A model generated the notes under the pieces. The model had not been told where the DNA came from, searched no databases, and saw nothing but the letters and a program-made list of their open reading frames with translations. The position numbers and the translations under genes are program-made. From the NCBI RefSeq assembly GCF_016403105.1, contig NZ_CP046155.1, positions 1,674,001 to 1,738,000 of the forward strand: a stretch of DNA of 64,000 nucleotides. The letters run 5' to 3'. Positions 11,493-20,800 of the stretch are shown piece after piece. This stretch comes from Leptolyngbya sp. BL0902. Lineage in GTDB: Bacteria; Cyanobacteriota; Cyanobacteriia; Phormidesmidales; Phormidesmidaceae. Position 1 is the stretch's first letter. Each line of letters begins with the position of its first letter.

Positions 11493-12563
11493 TTAGGCCA
11501 AGCTACCCCGCTTGCGTTGCTCCTGTTCAATGGCCTCAAAGAGGGCCTGAAAATTCCGTTCGCCAAACCCCTGGGCAATGATGGGGCGTTGATCTGCCCA
11601 GCCTTTTTGGCGCTGGATGATCTCAAAAAACAGCGTCGGGATAGGAAAAATGGGCTGGGTAAAGGTTTGCAGGAGCTTGGTCTGGGGGGTGTCGTCGTCC
11701 CAATCGGCCAAAATCTGAAGCCGCACCCAGTCCGCCTCAATGTCCCCGTGGCCGGGGCGCTGGGCCAGGGATTGGTAGTAGCCCGGAGGCACATCCAAAA
11801 ACTGCACTCCCAGCGCCTTCAAACCCTCGACAGTCTTGACAATATCCCCCGTATGCAGGGCCACATGCTGCACCCCGGCACCACGGTTCCAGTCCAAAAA
11901 CTCCTGAACTTGGGAATTGGCGGTGGTGGGCTCGTTAATCGGCAGGGTGGCTCTGCCTTGGGGATGGGCGAGTACCTGACTCCGCAGCCCCGACCAGGGG
12001 GTATCAATGGTAAACCGCTGCTGGGGCCGGAACCCAAACCGCTGCCCATACCACGCCACCGCCGCCGCCAGTTGCCCCGCTGGAACGTTGATCACCCCGT
12101 GATCGATGTGGCTAATGGGCGACGCGTCCTGGGGATTCAACGGCCCCTTGACCGCCCCTACCCCCGGCACCCAGGCCATGGGCCGCGCCGATTCTACGAG
12201 GGTGTGGCGGAGATTTCCCCAGCCCCGCACCTGGCACCAGCGACCACCCGCCGCTTCGGTAATGGGTGTTAGCAAATCCGTGTCGCCGCCTGCAAATTGG
12301 TAGGTCAGGGTGTGATCTAAGTCCGGCACCCAAAAGGCCACATCGCCCAGTCCGGGTGGGTGCTGCTGGAGATAGGCGGCAACGGCGGGATCGGTGTCGT
12401 GGGGGGCGCTAATCAGCACGGGGATTTGGCCCAAACACACCAAGGCCGTGTGATCAGCCATTGCAGGATGCGCCATCTGGGCCTGTCCACCCCACTGCCG
12501 AACTAAGCAATCCCGCCAGTGGGCCACGTCATCGACATAGAGGTGTAGGTGGTTGAAGTCCAT
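11493..12563 (-). CDS. hppD: 4-hydroxyphenylpyruvate dioxygenase
   Basis: Fe(II) dioxygenase converting 4-hydroxyphenylpyruvate to homogentisate, the head-group precursor of tocopherol in cyanobacteria. Two glyoxalase-fold halves are present; the iron ligands of the 2-His-1-Glu triad are visible in HIDHGVINV, VQHVALHTGDI and LFFEIIQRQ. The ATG at 12563 gives 356 residues beginning MDFNHLHLYVDD, as in other cyanobacterial enzymes; the GTG at 12590 adds nine residues. The C-terminal helix with FGERNFQALFEAIEQEQ, which gates the active site in this family, is intact. Divergent from a CrtISO-like gene, so lipid-soluble antioxidant functions sit side by side. Confidence 0.94.
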   Translation of the reverse strand: MDFNHLHLYVDDVAHWRDCLVRQWGGQAQMAHPAMADHTALVCLGQIPVLISAPHDTDPAVAAYLQQHPPGLGDVAFWVPDLDHTLTYQFAGGDTDLLTPITEAAGGRWCQVRGWGNLRHTLVESARPMAWVPGVGAVKGPLNPQDASPISHIDHGVINVPAGQLAAAVAWYGQRFGFRPQQRFTIDTPWSGLRSQVLAHPQGRATLPINEPTTANSQVQEFLDWNRGAGVQHVALHTGDIVKTVEGLKALGVQFLDVPPGYYQSLAQRPGHGDIEADWVRLQILADWDDDTPQTKLLQTFTQPIFPIPTLFFEIIQRQKGWADQRPIIAQGFGERNFQALFEAIEQEQRKRGSLA

Positions 12564-12831
12564 GGAATCGGGAACGGGGGCAATAGACACCAGCCTAGTA
12601 TGCCTTCTCCATTTCTGGCATGGTCATCGCCAGGGCAACGGGTTCGTCGTTCTGGGGTTGTCCTATCCCTGTCCCAGGGCACAACTTCTAGATGCCGTTC
12701 TGTCTAGGGCACGGATTCTGAATCAAATCCGCCGCTATCGTCTAACCAGCGGAGAAAGGAAAAACCTTCTATGATCACCTTGGGCGCTGTTCTACGGCCC
12801 CTTCTTTGGCAATGATGGGTGTAATTTTTCG

Positions 12832-14397
12832 ATGGCAAATCCGACAATAACCCCAACAGCAACCGACGTGATCATTATCGGCAGCGGCATCGGTGGCCTG
12901 TGCTGTGGGGCGTTGCTGGCGCGCTATGGCCTGCGGGTCGTGGTCTGCGAAAGCCACACCATTCCGGGCGGCGCGGCCCACGGTTTCGAGCGGCAGGGGT
13001 TTCGGTTCGATTCTGGCCCGTCGCTCTATTCGGGGCTGTCCTCGCGGCCATCGACGAACCCCCTGCGCCATGTGCTGGATGCCCTTGGCGAAGCGGACAG
13101 CATCACCTGGGCCAACTACGACACCTGGGGCGTTCGCATTCCCGAAGGCGACTTTGACACCACCATCGGCAACGACCAATTTTGCCAGGTGTTGCAGCGG
13201 GTGCGCGGCGACAATGCCGTGCAGGAATGGCGACGGCTTCAGCGGGTGATGGCACCTCTGGGACGAGCGGCCACGGCCCTCCCTCCGGCTACGTTGCGGC
13301 TCGATTTTGGGGCCTTACAAACGGTGCTGCCCTACGCCTGGGAACTGCTGCAAAATGCCCCGGCGTTGGCGCAGTCTAGCCAGCCCTTCAGCACGATTTT
13401 GAACCGCACCGTCACCGATCCCTTCATCCGCCACTGGATGGATATGCTGTGCTTTTTGCTCTCTGGGCTCCCGGCTGAGGGCACCAGCACCGCCGAAATC
13501 GCCTTTATGTTTGCCGAGTGGTACCGACCGGGGGTGACGCTGGACTATCCCATCGGCGGCAGTGCGGCCTTGGTGAATGCCCTGGTGCGGGGGCTAGAAA
13601 AATTTGGCGGCACCCTGCGATTGGGTGCCCCTGTGAAGGAAATCCTTGTCCAAAACGGGCGGGCAACGGGGGTACGGCTGCGTTCTGGGGAAACCCTCAC
13701 GGCGGGGACGGCAGTAGTTTCTAATGCGTCGATTTGGGATACCCTGCCGCTGGTGCCTGCGGGTGCCTTACCTCAGTCATTTATAGACGAACGCAAGGCC
13801 ATGCCCACCTGCCCCAGCTTTCTGCACCTGCACCTGGGCATTGATGCCACGGGGCTGCCGGAGGATCTGGCCTGCCACTACATCACCCTGCAAGATTGGG
13901 GTCTCGGCATCACTGCCCCCCACAATTTAATTGTCATGTCCATCCCCACGGTGCTAGACCCGTCCCTCGCCCCAGCGGGCAAGCACACCATCCACGTCTA
14001 TACCCCCGCCACCGAACCCTACGACCTGTGGCAAGGGCTAGATCGCCGCAGTGCCGAGTATGCCGCCCTGAAGGCCGAGCGGGCTGAACCCCTCTGGCAA
14101 GCCCTGGAACGGGTGATCCCCGACGTGCGGCAGCGGGTGGAAGTAGAACTGGTGGGCACCCCCCTCACCCACGAACGCTTTTTGCGACGGTATCGCGGCA
14201 GCTATGGCCCCGCCGTTTCGGTGCAGGATGGCCTGGTGCCCAGCGGCAAAACACCATTGCCAGGACTGTGGTGTACGGGAGATTGCACCTTCCCCGGCAT
14301 TGGCCTTCCCGCCGTGGCGGCGAGCGGTTGGATTGTGGCCAACAGCCTCACCTCGGTTAGCCAACAGCAGCGCCTTCTGGGCACCGCCCTACGGTAG
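12832..14397 (+). CDS. CrtISO/phytoene-desaturase-like FAD oxidoreductase
   Basis: 521-residue flavoprotein of the carotenoid isomerase/desaturase family. The N-terminal dinucleotide-binding motif is VIIIGSGIGGLCCGALLA, followed at the usual distance by the ESHTIPGGAAHGFERQGFRF segment shared with prolycopene isomerase. The C-terminus has the FAD-closing motif LWCTGDCTFPGIGLPAVAASG. The substrate is not determined by sequence: carotene isomerase (CrtISO), a carotenoid desaturase or a related retinoid-type enzyme are all possible, and the SLYSGLSS segment differs from what I remember of canonical CrtISO. Divergent from hppD with a 268-bp gap. In that gap CCGCT/AGCGG flanks a short loop at about 12731-12751. 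Confidence 0.82.
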   Translation: MANPTITPTATDVIIIGSGIGGLCCGALLARYGLRVVVCESHTIPGGAAHGFERQGFRFDSGPSLYSGLSSRPSTNPLRHVLDALGEADSITWANYDTWGVRIPEGDFDTTIGNDQFCQVLQRVRGDNAVQEWRRLQRVMAPLGRAATALPPATLRLDFGALQTVLPYAWELLQNAPALAQSSQPFSTILNRTVTDPFIRHWMDMLCFLLSGLPAEGTSTAEIAFMFAEWYRPGVTLDYPIGGSAALVNALVRGLEKFGGTLRLGAPVKEILVQNGRATGVRLRSGETLTAGTAVVSNASIWDTLPLVPAGALPQSFIDERKAMPTCPSFLHLHLGIDATGLPEDLACHYITLQDWGLGITAPHNLIVMSIPTVLDPSLAPAGKHTIHVYTPATEPYDLWQGLDRRSAEYAALKAERAEPLWQALERVIPDVRQRVEVELVGTPLTHERFLRRYRGSYGPAVSVQDGLVPSGKTPLPGLWCTGDCTFPGIGLPAVAASGWIVANSLTSVSQQQRLLGTALR

Positions 14398-14541
14398 GGC
14401 AATCCACCCTCAAGCCTGCGCCTTCTCGCCTTAGCCTTCCCCCGCCTGGGTCTTCCCCCACCTAATCCCTTGATCGATAATAGAGATATCCAGCCATGGC
14501 CTAACACTCTAACGGTGATCGCTTCAGACTAGGAGGTTGGT

Positions 14542-15027
14542 ATGGCGCTGAATTCGTCTCGTGGTGAAGATCCTCTCTTCCTAGAGGACTTGCGGTTAAC
14601 CCAGCAAATCACAGTTCTGTGGGGTGTGTTTTTGCTCGGTCTTTTATTTCACACCCAGCTTGCCCTCATGCCCCTGTTCCACGGGCTGAGTGTCCTTGCG
14701 GCCCACGGTCATGTGGCCACCACCATCGCAGAGATTGAGCCCGTGCTGTGGGGGATGTTGGCCTTCTTTATCCTGCCGCTGCTGGCCATGGTGGCTATTG
14801 TAATCCACCCGTCCCACTCGCTGCGGTTGGCCCACCTGGGGCTTACCGGGGTGTATACGCTGCTGAACCTCTTCCACCTGGCCGCCGACCTGGTGATCCA
14901 GCCCGTGGCTTGGTACCAAATTGTGCTGATGGGGTTGTTGGTCAGCGTAGGGCTGTTGCTCAACCGAGCTGCCTACCACTGGGTGAGGCTCCATGTCCCC
15001 CATCCCCGGCGGATCGTGCCATCCTAG
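14542..15027 (+). CDS. Small membrane protein, four predicted helices
   Basis: 161-residue protein with a strong Shine-Dalgarno (AGGAGG at 14531-14536, five bases before ATG). Four hydrophobic segments are clear: about residues 24-45 (ITVLWGVFLLGLLFH), 68-88 (LWGMLAFFILPLLAMVAIVI), 96-118 and 122-142. Histidines recur at membrane edges (HTQLALMPLFHG, HPSHS, HLA), which could bind metal or haem, but no family signature is recognised. It follows the CrtISO-like gene by 144 bp on the same strand and may share its transcript. Function unknown. Confidence 0.75.
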   Translation: MALNSSRGEDPLFLEDLRLTQQITVLWGVFLLGLLFHTQLALMPLFHGLSVLAAHGHVATTIAEIEPVLWGMLAFFILPLLAMVAIVIHPSHSLRLAHLGLTGVYTLLNLFHLAADLVIQPVAWYQIVLMGLLVSVGLLLNRAAYHWVRLHVPHPRRIVPS

Positions 15028-15095
15028 GGCGTTGCTGACTCCAGGTATAAACGTATCTTGAAAGTCTTGAGAAGCCCACTCACCTGGAAAAGAGG

Positions 15096-15104
15096 TGATA
15101 CAAT
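15096..15104 (+). promoter_or_regulatory. Extended -10 promoter candidate
   Basis: TGaTACAAT matches an extended -10 element (TG-N-TATAAT) upstream of the outer-membrane-type gene at 15191. No good -35 is found at 17 bp, as is common for extended -10 promoters. It would leave a leader of about 80 bases. Confidence 0.4.
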
Positions 15105-15190
15105 CTTTCGCAATTACTGTGTGGTGTCTAGACCTAATGGTCTATTGCAACGAATCATCGGCAATTTTTGAGGAGTTTAAAAGAAGATTT

Positions 15191-16057
15191 ATGGCCTACT
15201 TCAAATCGTTTTCGACTTTAGTAGGGGTGGCGGCTCTCGCTAGCGTTGCCACGGCCCTGCCTGCCCAAGCCGAAGCCTTTACCGCCGAAACCCAAGATGA
15301 ACTGGCCCTCGCTGTGGTAGAAACCGCTGAGGCCACCCCCGAGGCCAGCGCCGACCTAGCCGTTGAGACCCCCACGCCTGAAGTTGCTGAGGCCACCGTT
15401 GTTGAGGCTACGGTTACGGAAGAAGCCACCCTAGAAACAGCCGAAGTGATTCCTGCGGATGCCGCCACCACCGCCTCCCTGTTGATGGAACCCACCGTTC
15501 CTGTGGCCTTTCAAGCGAGCGACGAAACCCTAATCAGCTTTGATGATGCCGGACTCCAGGCCGCCCTCAATGGGGCTATCCCCGATGCGGCCCCCGTTGT
15601 GGGTGAAGGGCTGGAACTGGCTCAGGCGGGTCGTCGTCCCATGGCGGCTTCGGTTTCTCCGGCCTATCTGGGCGTGGCGGGGAACGTGGGCTTTGGCGAT
15701 CCTGACAGCGCCATTGGCGACTTTGGCGTCAATGTGATCAGCAAGATTTCCCTCGGCCCCCGGTTTGCCCTGCGGCCCGGTTTCTTTATCTCCGAGCGGT
15801 TCACCAACTTTGCGGTGCCCCTCACCTACAACTTCAATACCATGGCGGCTCGTGGGGTGCTGTTCCAGCCCTACGTGGGGGCTGGGGTAGATGTGCCCTT
15901 CAACGGCAACACCGCGCTGATGCTGAATGCTGGGGCGGATATTCCTATCTCCCGTGCCTTCACCCTCAATGCCGCCACCAACGTCCGTGTCACCAGCGGC
16001 TTTGGTATGGGCTTTTCTCTGGGGGTAGGCTATAACCTTCCCTTCGTCTTCCAGTAG
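15191..16057 (+). CDS. Secreted outer-membrane beta-barrel-like protein
   Basis: 288 residues from the ATG at 15191; an upstream in-frame GTG at 15095 would put sequence before the signal peptide and is unlikely. The signal peptide MAYFKSFSTLVGVAALASVA with AQA cleavage is clear. Next comes a low-complexity acidic, Ala/Glu/Thr/Val-rich stretch (about residues 30-110, repeated VE-ATVTEEAT-like units). The last 120 residues alternate hydrophobic and polar residues as beta-strands (FALRPGFFISERFTNF, TLNAATNVRVTSGFGMGFSL) and end in NLPFVFQ, resembling an eight-stranded OmpA-like barrel. I infer an outer-membrane location with the acidic spacer in the periplasm. A strong intrinsic terminator follows. 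Confidence 0.75.
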   Translation: MAYFKSFSTLVGVAALASVATALPAQAEAFTAETQDELALAVVETAEATPEASADLAVETPTPEVAEATVVEATVTEEATLETAEVIPADAATTASLLMEPTVPVAFQASDETLISFDDAGLQAALNGAIPDAAPVVGEGLELAQAGRRPMAASVSPAYLGVAGNVGFGDPDSAIGDFGVNVISKISLGPRFALRPGFFISERFTNFAVPLTYNFNTMAARGVLFQPYVGAGVDVPFNGNTALMLNAGADIPISRAFTLNAATNVRVTSGFGMGFSLGVGYNLPFVFQ

Positions 16058-16104
16058 ACCCCACACTCATAGGCCAAACTCTCATAGGTCTTGATTGGCC
16101 AGAT

Positions 16105-16129
16105 GAGCCTAGTTTCAGAGGCTAGGCTC
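16105..16129 (+). terminator. Stem-loop after the barrel gene
   Basis: GAGCCTAG (16105-16112) pairs with CTAGGCTC (16122-16129) around a nine-base loop, 47 bases after the stop. There is no T-tract; it may stabilise the mRNA end upstream of the strong terminator at 16155. Confidence 0.45.
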
Positions 16130-16154
16130 TCCCTGATTCTCAAAATCTCCAACG

Positions 16155-16184
16155 GGCGGATGCCAAGAGTATCCGCCTTTTCTT
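16155..16184 (+). terminator. Rho-independent terminator
   Basis: GGCGGAT (16155-16161) and ATCCGCC (16171-16177) form a perfect 7-bp stem with a nine-base loop, followed directly by TTTTCTT. This is the best intrinsic terminator in the window and separates the barrel gene from recQ. Confidence 0.88.
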
Positions 16185-16273
16185 GTAGGTTTGGCCATCC
16201 AAAGTGGCCCTTGAAGAGGCCCTGGGCACCTTGGAATCATCCCACCGTTGGGGATTCTATTGGGGGCCTTGCC

Positions 16274-17734
16274 ATGACCACAAGCACCAGCATTACCTGG
16301 GATCAGGTTCTACAAACCTTTCAGCGCCACTGGGGCTACAGCCAGTTTCGACCGCCCCAGGACGACATCATTCGATCCCTCCTCGACCGCCGCGATGTGC
16401 TGGTGGTGTTGCCCACGGGGGGAGGTAAGTCGCTGTGCTTTCAGCTTCCGGCCCTGCTGCAATCGGGGCTGACCTTGGTGGTATCGCCCCTGCTGGCGCT
16501 AATGGAAAACCAGGTGCAAGAACTGCGCGATAGGCAGCTCCCGGCGGCCACCCTCCACAGCCAGATGCCGCCCCACCAGCGCCGCCGCATTTTGCAAGAT
16601 CTGGAACAGCAGCGGTTGCGGCTGCTCTATTTGTCTCCCGAAACCCTGCTCAGCCCGCCCGTGTGGGAGCGGCTGTGTGCCCCCACCCTGCAACTCAACG
16701 GCCTAATTTTGGACGAAGCCCATTGCCTTGTGCAGTGGGGCGAGACCTTCCGGCCCGCCTACCGACGGTTGGGGGCGGTGCGCCAAGCCCTGCTGGCGGT
16801 GCGTCCCCCCGGCAGTACTTTGCCCATCGCCGCCTTTACCGCCACCGCCGACCCCCAGGCCCAGCGGGTGCTGCGGGACGTCTTGCAGTTGCAACACCCC
16901 CAGATGGTGCGCCTCAATCCCCATCGGGCCAACCTGCATTTGGCGGTGAAGACGGTGATCAGTTCCGGCCAGCGGCAGCGGGCGATGGAACACTTTCTCC
17001 GGCAACAGACCCACCGAGCGGGCTTGGTCTATGTCCGCACTCGCCAAGACAGCGAAACCCTGGCCCAGAATTTGCAGGCCCAAGGCTATCGCACCGCTCC
17101 CTACCACGCCGGATTGACCGGACAGGATCGCCGCCGCACCGAAGCCGCCTGGATGGCCGACGACCTTCAGTTTGTGGTCTGCACCTCCGCCTTTGGCATG
17201 GGGGTGAACAAGCCCAACACCCGCTGGGTGTTGCACTACCAAACCCCCTGCACCATTACCGAGTATGTGCAGGAGGTGGGCCGCGCCGGACGGGATGGCG
17301 AAGCAGCGGTGGCCCTCAGTTTGGTCAGTGAGCCAACGGGCTGGCTGGATAACAGCGACCGTCAGCGGGCCAAGTTTTTTGAAACCCAAACCCAACGGTT
17401 GCAGCACAAGGCCCAGCAGCTCGTCCGTCAAATTCCAGCTACCGGAGACGTCCGGGAGGTGAGCCAAGCCTTTCCCCATGGTGCGATTTCGCTCTCGTGG
17501 CTACACAGCCAGGGACAACTGTGGTGGCTCGATCCCTTTCGCTATCAGTTGCAACCTGCCGCCGCCCGATCCACGGCCAACACCACCAGCCCTAGCCAAG
17601 CCATGCACCGATTTTTGCACAGCCGTCAGTGCCGCTGGCAGTCGCTACTGGTGGCCTTTGGCTTTCGTACCGAGGCCCAGTACCTAACCCGCTGCGGCCA
17701 CTGCGATAATTGCCTCAAATCGCCCGCGCCCTGA
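16274..17734 (+). CDS. recQ: RecQ-family DNA helicase (short form)
   Basis: 486 residues from the ATG at 16274; the open frame upstream to 16091 crosses a strong terminator, so it is not coding. The 3'-5' helicase core is complete: YSQFRPPQDDII, Walker A PTGGGKSLCF, DEAH box LILDEAHCLVQWG, TATADPQAQ, FGMGVNKPNTR and VGRAGRDGE. The C-terminus ends at the zinc cluster (SRQCRW ... CGHCDNC). A stretch resembling a winged helix (AISLSWLHSQGQLWWLDPFRYQL) lies before the cysteines rather than after them, and there is no HRDC domain. Likely acts in recombination and fork repair; the shortened, reordered C-terminus suggests altered DNA-structure preference. Confidence 0.9.
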   Translation: MTTSTSITWDQVLQTFQRHWGYSQFRPPQDDIIRSLLDRRDVLVVLPTGGGKSLCFQLPALLQSGLTLVVSPLLALMENQVQELRDRQLPAATLHSQMPPHQRRRILQDLEQQRLRLLYLSPETLLSPPVWERLCAPTLQLNGLILDEAHCLVQWGETFRPAYRRLGAVRQALLAVRPPGSTLPIAAFTATADPQAQRVLRDVLQLQHPQMVRLNPHRANLHLAVKTVISSGQRQRAMEHFLRQQTHRAGLVYVRTRQDSETLAQNLQAQGYRTAPYHAGLTGQDRRRTEAAWMADDLQFVVCTSAFGMGVNKPNTRWVLHYQTPCTITEYVQEVGRAGRDGEAAVALSLVSEPTGWLDNSDRQRAKFFETQTQRLQHKAQQLVRQIPATGDVREVSQAFPHGAISLSWLHSQGQLWWLDPFRYQLQPAAARSTANTTSPSQAMHRFLHSRQCRWQSLLVAFGFRTEAQYLTRCGHCDNCLKSPAP

Positions 17735-17763
17735 TGGGCACCGTTGCCCCAGGAATCTAGCTT

Positions 17764-17799
17764 TTCTCCGGCCTTCGCAAGGGAAAAATCTGCGGAGAA
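17764..17799. terminator. Stem-loop between convergent genes
   Basis: TTCTCCG (17764-17770) pairs with CGGAGAA (17793-17799), with a 22-base loop, in the 105-bp gap between recQ and the convergent large membrane protein gene. A possible bidirectional terminator, but no clean T-run follows. Confidence 0.35.
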
Positions 17800-17839
17800 T
17801 GCCCTAGATCAAACTTGGGGATGGTCGAGGTGGAGTCGG

Positions 17840-20800
17840 CTACTGCCAGCCGTCTAAATTATCTAGCCAGGTTTGGGTGATTTGCAGCCATTGGGAACGG
17901 CGACGCTCGAAGTCGGCCGCGACCCAGATGAGGGCCACCCCCACCGCAATGCCCAGCACCCACTTCATCAGAGGATAGACCGCATTCAGCAGCACCAGTT
18001 GATTGAGGGCGTTGAGGGCAAAGACCAGGGTGCCCACGTAGAGAAAGGCACGAATCCGCAGGAATAATCCTGCCGACAAGAGGCCCAGGCTCAGCGCACC
18101 CACGGGCCAGCCCGTCCACCGAGTTGAGACCAAAGCCGTGACCAGCACCAAGCTGATCGCCGCCACCCGCAGCCAGTGTCGTACGGTTTTGCCTGTTTCG
18201 ACTTTCAGGGTTGGGTCAACCTGGGCGATGTAGAGTAGGGCGAGGCTGAGGGGGAGAAGCATCAGCACCGGGTCTTGGATGGCGCGTTGGTTGAGCCAGA
18301 GGCCCACCGCCCACACCGCCAGCCCCGCTGACAGGTAAGACACCCGCACCTTGCCGCTGTGCCATGCCAGCCAGCCATAGAAACCCACCAACACCCACAG
18401 GGTTGGCACATGGTATGCGCCCTGGGTCAGCAGCGTGATGGTCAGGGGCACGATCACCGCCATCACTCGCCAGGGCCGCTGGGGCCACCCCCAAGTAGAC
18501 CAAGGAATCCAGTAAATCGGCACCGCCACGGCACAGGCCACCACGCCCCACCAACTATCCAGCACCGCCAGCCCCGGAGCCGCCAGCCGCACCAGCGTAA
18601 ACCAGCCTACCAGTTCAACCAGCCCGCCATAGACCCAGGCCGATTTGAGATCCGCTTGCTCCCCCCAGCGCCCTTGCCCCAGGGCGTAGATCACCAGCGT
18701 TGCCGCCACGGCTACCCCCACCCCCGCCAGGGAGGTCGTTTCTCCCGCCGCCATCAGCCCGAATCCGGCCCCCAGCATCAGCCCAGAGCCCGTGAGCCAG
18801 TGCAGGTGCGCTGCCCAGATCAGTTCCTCCTGGGGCAAATCCCACCGCTGAAGCCGCGCCGCCGTCAACCGATAGACCGCCATAATCAGCGCCGCCACCC
18901 CTGCCAGCACGATCAACCCATCGGCCACGGCCCCCGCCGGAGCCTGGAGCATTTGGTACAGCACCAGCTCATACCACCCCACTGACAGCCCCATCAGCCC
19001 CAGCCAGCGGGCCAGGGGTTGCCGCCCCCGTCGGCCCATTTCTAAAATCAGCAAGGAAGCGCCCACCACCAGCCAGCCCGTCCAGGCCGTGGCGGTGTAG
19101 CTCCTCAGCACCAGCGCCAACCCGGCATAGGCCAGGGTTAACCGCTGTAGGGGAACCGCCAACGGCGAACGCATCCGCGCCAGCCCCGTGGCCAAGCCCA
19201 GGGAGATAGCCCCTAGGCCCAAGGTGGGCACCGCCAGCGCTAGAGGACTGCCCCACCGCCAAACCATCGCCTCTGCCACCCCAAGCTGCACGGCCCAGCC
19301 TGCGATGTAAACCGTTTTCGGCTGCACCTGTCTCCAATAGCGCAGGGCTAGGGCTAGCAGAATCACTAGAACAGCCAGGACGAGCATGATTTGGGGCGGT
19401 GCATCCGGAATTATCCAGCCCGTTATCACCCAGTGGGGATAGAGGGTCATCACCGTGAGGGTACCGAGGGCGAGAATGTGGCCCCATTGGTCGCAGGCGG
19501 TGCGGTAGAGGGAGGGGAGTGGGGAGTGGGGGGTCGGGAGTCGGGAGTCGGGAGTGGGGGGTCGGGAGTCGGGGAGGATGCGCCAGGTGGCCCAGAGGAG
19601 GAGGACAAGGGCGGCGGTGAGGCCGTACCAATTGATCCAGTGGCGAGAGAAGAAGGGAATACTGCGGTCAACCAGGGCGACGATGAGGCCCAGGCCGTAG
19701 GTAACGGTGAGGAAGGGGATAGGAGGACGGCGCAGGGTGGCGCTGTGGGTGGCCGAGAGGACGGTGGCGGTGGCGAAGCCAATCAGCCGGGTTTGGGGCA
19801 TCCCTAGGGTAAAGATCAGCGCTAGGGGGGTGAAAGGCACACTAGCCTCCGTACGGCCCACCAGGGTCAAGGCGACGGGAATGGCTAGCCCCACTAGCGT
19901 CCAGGGGCTTTGCAGGCGGACGGTATCGTTCACTAGGTGCCACCACAGCAGCCCGTAGGTGGCGGCAGAAAGCCCGATTCCGTACATCCAGGCGCTTTTG
20001 CCCCACAGGTTGGGAAGGACTTTGCTGCCGAGAATGGCCGTGACCGCCATCGCCGTTACCACCGCCAGCCAATGGGTGAGGGGCCACTGGGGCCAGCGTT
20101 GGCCGAGGGTAACGAGAATGGTGGCAATGGTGAGACCGTAACTGAGCAGGATCCAACCCTGGGGGCGTCGTCGTCCGGCCAGCACATAGGCGGTAACGGT
20201 GGAGGCGATCAAATTCACCACCAGCACCCGCCCAACGGGTATGCTCACCAGGGTCAGCAAGAGGTTGCTTCCTAGGGCGATGCCATCGCTGAAGCCGCCC
20301 AACTGGGGCCGATTGCGACGGTAATACCAGTCTCCCAAGGCCACCATCGCCACCACGTAGGGAAACAGCGAAATCCCCAGCAGGGTCGGGGGCCACCAGA
20401 CCGCCACTAACCTAGTGGTCAGGGTTCCCACCATCGCCTGTCGCAGATCAACGGGCAGCAATTCCCAACCCACAAAGCCAAGCTGCACCGCAATGGCATA
20501 GGCCATCAGCAAATCCCGCCGTTTGCCCAACCGCTGCAACGCCTGAAGCCGCAACCCCAGCCCCAGGGCGCTAATGCCAAAGGCTTGGGCCAGCCAGTCG
20601 GAGATGGTCAGCAGCCAACTCCAGAGCAGCAGCAGGCGACCGAGGAGGATGGGCCAGCGGGTGAGGGGATTGGGGGATGGGGAGAGGAAAGAATCGGGAG
20701 ATGCGGGGAGGGGAGAATCGGGGGAATTCGACGAATCTGGGGGATGTTGAGCAACTGGATCAGAGGAAAGATGGCGCTGCCCCAACCAAACCCAAGTGGC

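Noticed and set aside
16091-16273. Upstream extension of the recQ frame
   Set aside because: It crosses the strong intrinsic terminator at 16155-16184; the RecQ homology starts at the ATG at 16274.
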